Of a DNA stretch of 64,000 nt, positions 61,599 through 64,000 are shown one piece after another. The stretch's first letter is position 1. Every line of letters starts with the position of its first letter. The notes below the pieces were generated by a model, which worked only from the letters and a program-made list of their open reading frames with translations, did no database searches and was not told where the DNA came from. The stretch is from Pedobacter sp. L105. Lineage in GTDB: Bacteria > Bacteroidota > Bacteroidia > Sphingobacteriales > Sphingobacteriaceae. The DNA lies in NCBI RefSeq assembly GCF_009765875.1, contig NZ_LMUP01000010.1:124001-188000 (forward strand), written 5' to 3'. Position numbers and translations under genes: made by a program.

Positions 61599-62336
61599 AT
61601 GAAGATCTTAGTTTGTATCAGTAATGTGCCCGACACGACCACAAAAATAACTTTTACCAACGATAATACACAATTCAATACAGCAGGAGTGCAATTTATT
61701 GTCAATCCTTATGATGAGATTGCCTTATCGAAAGCCATAGAACTTTGTGAAGGTGGTAAGGGCACAGTAACTGTAATCAACGTAGGCGAAAGCGCTACGG
61801 ATCCAACCATTAGAAAAGCCCTGGCTATCGGAGCTGATGATGCCGTAAGGATCAACGCCATTCCCCGTGATGCTTACTTCACTGCTTACCAGATTGCAGA
61901 ATATGTAAAAACTGCTGATTTCGATATGATCCTTACCGGCCGCGAATCTATTGACTACAATGGTGCACAGGTTGCAGCCATGCTGGGCGAGTTTCTGAAT
62001 ATCCCCTCCATTTCTATCATCAAAAAATTAGACTATGATGGATCCACTGCTACACTGGAACGCGAAATAGAAGGCGGTAAAGAAGTAGTTACTGTAAGCG
62101 GAAAATTTGTAGCCAGTTGTGCTGAAGGTGTTGCCGAGGCAAAAATACCAAATATGAGGGGTATCATGTCAGCAAGGACAAAACCATTACAGGTTGTAGA
62201 AGCTAAAGAAATTGAAGAAGTAGCTAAAGTGACCCAGTTTGAAACCCCTCCTCCGCGTGGTACAGTAAAATTGATTCCTGCGGATGATGCTTCCAGCCTG
62301 ATTGGGTTACTGCATACCGAAGCTAAAGTTATTTAA
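61599..62336 (+). CDS. etfB: Electron transfer flavoprotein beta subunit
   Basis: A 245-aa subunit (FixA/EtfB type) of the heterodimeric flavoprotein that takes electrons from acyl-CoA dehydrogenases. It starts MKILVCISNVPDTTTKITFT and has the AMP-binding loop in DMILTGRESIDYNGAQVAAM. The C-terminus (TEAKVI) matches the usual end near the alpha subunit. etfA follows after 101 bp. Confidence 0.95.
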   Translation: MKILVCISNVPDTTTKITFTNDNTQFNTAGVQFIVNPYDEIALSKAIELCEGGKGTVTVINVGESATDPTIRKALAIGADDAVRINAIPRDAYFTAYQIAEYVKTADFDMILTGRESIDYNGAQVAAMLGEFLNIPSISIIKKLDYDGSTATLEREIEGGKEVVTVSGKFVASCAEGVAEAKIPNMRGIMSARTKPLQVVEAKEIEEVAKVTQFETPPPRGTVKLIPADDASSLIGLLHTEAKVI

Positions 62337-62437
62337 TTGATCCTATCCATTTCACCTGATTAAAACCGGAAAGCAATTGTATTTACTGAAACATTTTCAG
62401 CACAGGGTTTCCAAAAATAAATTATAACAAAGAAATT

Positions 62438-63409
62438 ATGTCAGTCTTAGTATATGTAGAACAAGTAGAAGGCAAGTTTAAGAAATCTGTATTTGAAGCA
62501 GTTTCTTACGCTAAAGCCATCGCAGACAAAACAGGAACTAACCTTAGCGCTATTTCTATAGGCAGCGTTGCAGAAAGTGAACTGCAGGAATTAGGTAAAT
62601 ATGGTGCCTCCAAAATATTAACTGTAACCAGCGATGAACTAAAGAACTTTGTAAACCAGGCTTATGCGTCTGTGATTGCAGAAGCTGTGCAAAAAGAAGG
62701 TGCAGACATCGTTGTCCTGTCCAACTCTTTTTCAGGAAAAGGCCTGGCACCGCGTATTGCTGTTAAACTGAAAGCAGGATTAGCCGATGGCGCTGTTGAA
62801 TTGCCTTCAGTTGAAGGCGGAAAGTTCCAGGTCAAAAAAACTGCTTTTTCCGGAAAAGCTTTTGCAGTTACTGAACTGACTTCGGCCATTAAAGTGATCG
62901 CTTTAAATCCAAATGCTTTTGGGGTTAAAGAATCACCTGTAACGGCTGCAATTGAGTCCTTCTCACCTACTGTGGCGGCTACTGATCTGGCAGCAGTGAT
63001 CAAAGAAATCGTAAGGGCTACCAATAAAGTTTCCCTTCCTGATGCCGAACTAGTTGTATCTGCGGGCAGAGGATTAAAAGGACCTGAAAACTGGGGCATG
63101 ATCGAAGAATTGGCTAATTTGCTAGGCGCTGCTACAGCATGCTCAAAACCAGTTTCAGATGCTGACTGGAGACCTCACTCAGAACACGTAGGACAAACTG
63201 GGATTACCATCAGCCCTAACTTATATATTGCGATTGGCATATCAGGCGCTATCCAGCATCTGGCGGGCGTAAGCTCGTCCAAAGTGATCGTTGTGATCAA
63301 CAAAGATCCGGAAGCTCCTTTTTTCAAGGTCGCCGATTACGGGATCGTAGGAGATGCCTTTGAGGTTGTTCCTAAATTAATTGCGGCATTAAAAGCACAC
63401 CAAGCCTAA
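62438..63409 (+). CDS. etfA: Electron transfer flavoprotein alpha subunit
   Basis: A 323-aa partner of EtfB. The C-terminal FAD-binding domain carries VSAGRGLKGPENWGMIEELA, VGQTGITISPNLYIAIGISG, AIQHLAGVSSSKVIVVINKD and PFFKVADYGIVGDAFEVVP, which together are diagnostic. The N-terminal half is the shorter alpha/beta domain. With EtfB it passes electrons to the quinone pool via ETF-QO, not present here. Confidence 0.95.
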   Translation: MSVLVYVEQVEGKFKKSVFEAVSYAKAIADKTGTNLSAISIGSVAESELQELGKYGASKILTVTSDELKNFVNQAYASVIAEAVQKEGADIVVLSNSFSGKGLAPRIAVKLKAGLADGAVELPSVEGGKFQVKKTAFSGKAFAVTELTSAIKVIALNPNAFGVKESPVTAAIESFSPTVAATDLAAVIKEIVRATNKVSLPDAELVVSAGRGLKGPENWGMIEELANLLGAATACSKPVSDADWRPHSEHVGQTGITISPNLYIAIGISGAIQHLAGVSSSKVIVVINKDPEAPFFKVADYGIVGDAFEVVPKLIAALKAHQA

Positions 63410-63455
63410 CATTGATATCTGGCGGCACCATTCGTTCCGCCCGGTATTCCCACAT

Positions 63456-64000
63456 ATGAAAAAAGTAAAACTCGATATTGTTGGCTTATCTTATAGCCAG
63501 ACCCAGTCCGGAGCTTATGCACTGGTACTTGGAGAAGTAAACGGCAGACGACGTTTGCCGATCATCATTGGTGCGTTTGAAGCTCAGGCAATTGCCATAG
63601 AGATTGAAAAAATGACCCCCAGCCGTCCATTGACGCATGATCTGTTCAAGACATTTGCTCAAACCTATCACATAGAGATTAAGGAAATCCTGATCTATAA
63701 CCTGGTAGACGGTGTATTTTTTGCCAAACTCATCTGCACGGATGGGGAAACTACCCAGGAAATTGATGCCAGGACCTCTGATGCCATCGCACTAGCGGTC
63801 CGCTTTAACTCTTCCATTTATACTTATGAATTCATCTTATCTTCTGCAGGCATCGTGATTGAGGGTAACGACTTCGTTTTCCTGGAGAACATGGATAACC
63901 TAAGCAAAGAACAGGGACAGGAAGATATTGATACTTCTATTCCCGGAACAGGTTTTGGTAATTTAAGCCTAGAAGAATTGAATCAGAAATTACAGGAAGC
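63456..64000 (+). CDS. Bifunctional nuclease family protein (DUF151), 3' end missing
   Basis: The gene starts at the ATG 63456 (MKKVKLDIVGLSYSQTQSGA) and stays open to the right edge, 181 codons. The DUF151/BFN core is seen as LPIIIGAFEAQAIAIEIEKM, RPLTHDLFKTFAQ and DARTSDAIALAVRFNSSIYT. Bacterial and plant relatives have been reported with RNase and DNase activity. The C-terminal part seen so far (SLEELNQKLQEA) is where a UvrB/UvrC-like helical motif often sits in such proteins. It is 46 bp after etfA. Confidence 0.9.
   Translation, partial: MKKVKLDIVGLSYSQTQSGAYALVLGEVNGRRRLPIIIGAFEAQAIAIEIEKMTPSRPLTHDLFKTFAQTYHIEIKEILIYNLVDGVFFAKLICTDGETTQEIDARTSDAIALAVRFNSSIYTYEFILSSAGIVIEGNDFVFLENMDNLSKEQGQEDIDTSIPGTGFGNLSLEELNQKLQE

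Overview
The window reads as chromosome of a Bacteroidota species, most likely a Sphingobacteriaceae member of the Pedobacter/Mucilaginibacter type. The reasons are: promoters of the TAnnTTTG (-7) type instead of sigma70 boxes; few obvious Shine-Dalgarno sites; a propeller-type hybrid histidine kinase; TlpA/DUF4369 thioredoxins; GH76 and GH92 mannan enzymes; and a TPR/propeller/CRD/OmpA protein. This assignment rests on family resemblance only; no 16S or ribosomal operon is present.

Left part (1-20.4 kb), minus strand first: an aldo/keto reductase, modABC (molybdate uptake) and the 5' end of map form one tightly packed unit. Plus-strand genes follow: an ElaA-like acetyltransferase, a cupin pseudogene with an internal deletion, a CDF metal exporter, an alpha/beta hydrolase, a small membrane protein and an aspartyl protease fused to an FKBP domain. 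Next come a large FtsX/MacB-type permease, a small lipoprotein, a 1406-residue hybrid sensor kinase, a GH76 lipoprotein, a TlpA-like thioredoxin, an AraC regulator and a YceI protein.

Genomic island (20.72-30.47 kb): the 3' end of tRNA-Lys(TTT) at 30450-30522 is duplicated as a 20-bp direct repeat at 20717-20736. An IntDOT-like tyrosine integrase lies next to the intact tRNA. What looks like the original tRNA terminator remains outside the far repeat, and the island carries a replacement terminator beside the tRNA. Cargo: (i) two divergent, A+T-rich two-gene operons, an HTH + ImmA/IrrE metallopeptidase with a 180-aa unknown, facing an SF1 UvrD-like helicase with a 218-aa unknown, separated by two related palindromes centred 53 bp apart; this is the best candidate for an undescribed (defence-like) system; (ii) a three-gene operon ending in small unknowns and starting with a HEPN-type protein; (iii) an XRE regulator; (iv) two strongly structured non-coding stretches. 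No relaxase is visible. Remnants of a RhuM-like gene and a serine-recombinase C-terminus sit at the outer left border, so the site has probably been hit before.

Right part (30.5-64 kb) is mostly core: GH92 mannosidase, mnmA, glutathione peroxidase, topA, YhhN, an RRM protein, methionine aminotransferase with omega-amidase, an Ntn-type asparaginase, cutC, lepA, folD, a Rieske protein, queE, a PorE-like OmpA protein, kdsA, recQ, kdsD, manC, rlmB, dnaB, chrA, etfB/etfA and the 5' end of a bifunctional-nuclease gene. kdsA and kdsD (KDO synthesis) and manC (GDP-mannose) lie close together and serve the cell surface. Three intergenic repeat clusters stand out (43.1, 50.5-51.5 and 59.6 kb). The largest is an array of about 7.5 units of 99-103 bp, bracketed by two inverted, sequence-related terminator hairpins.
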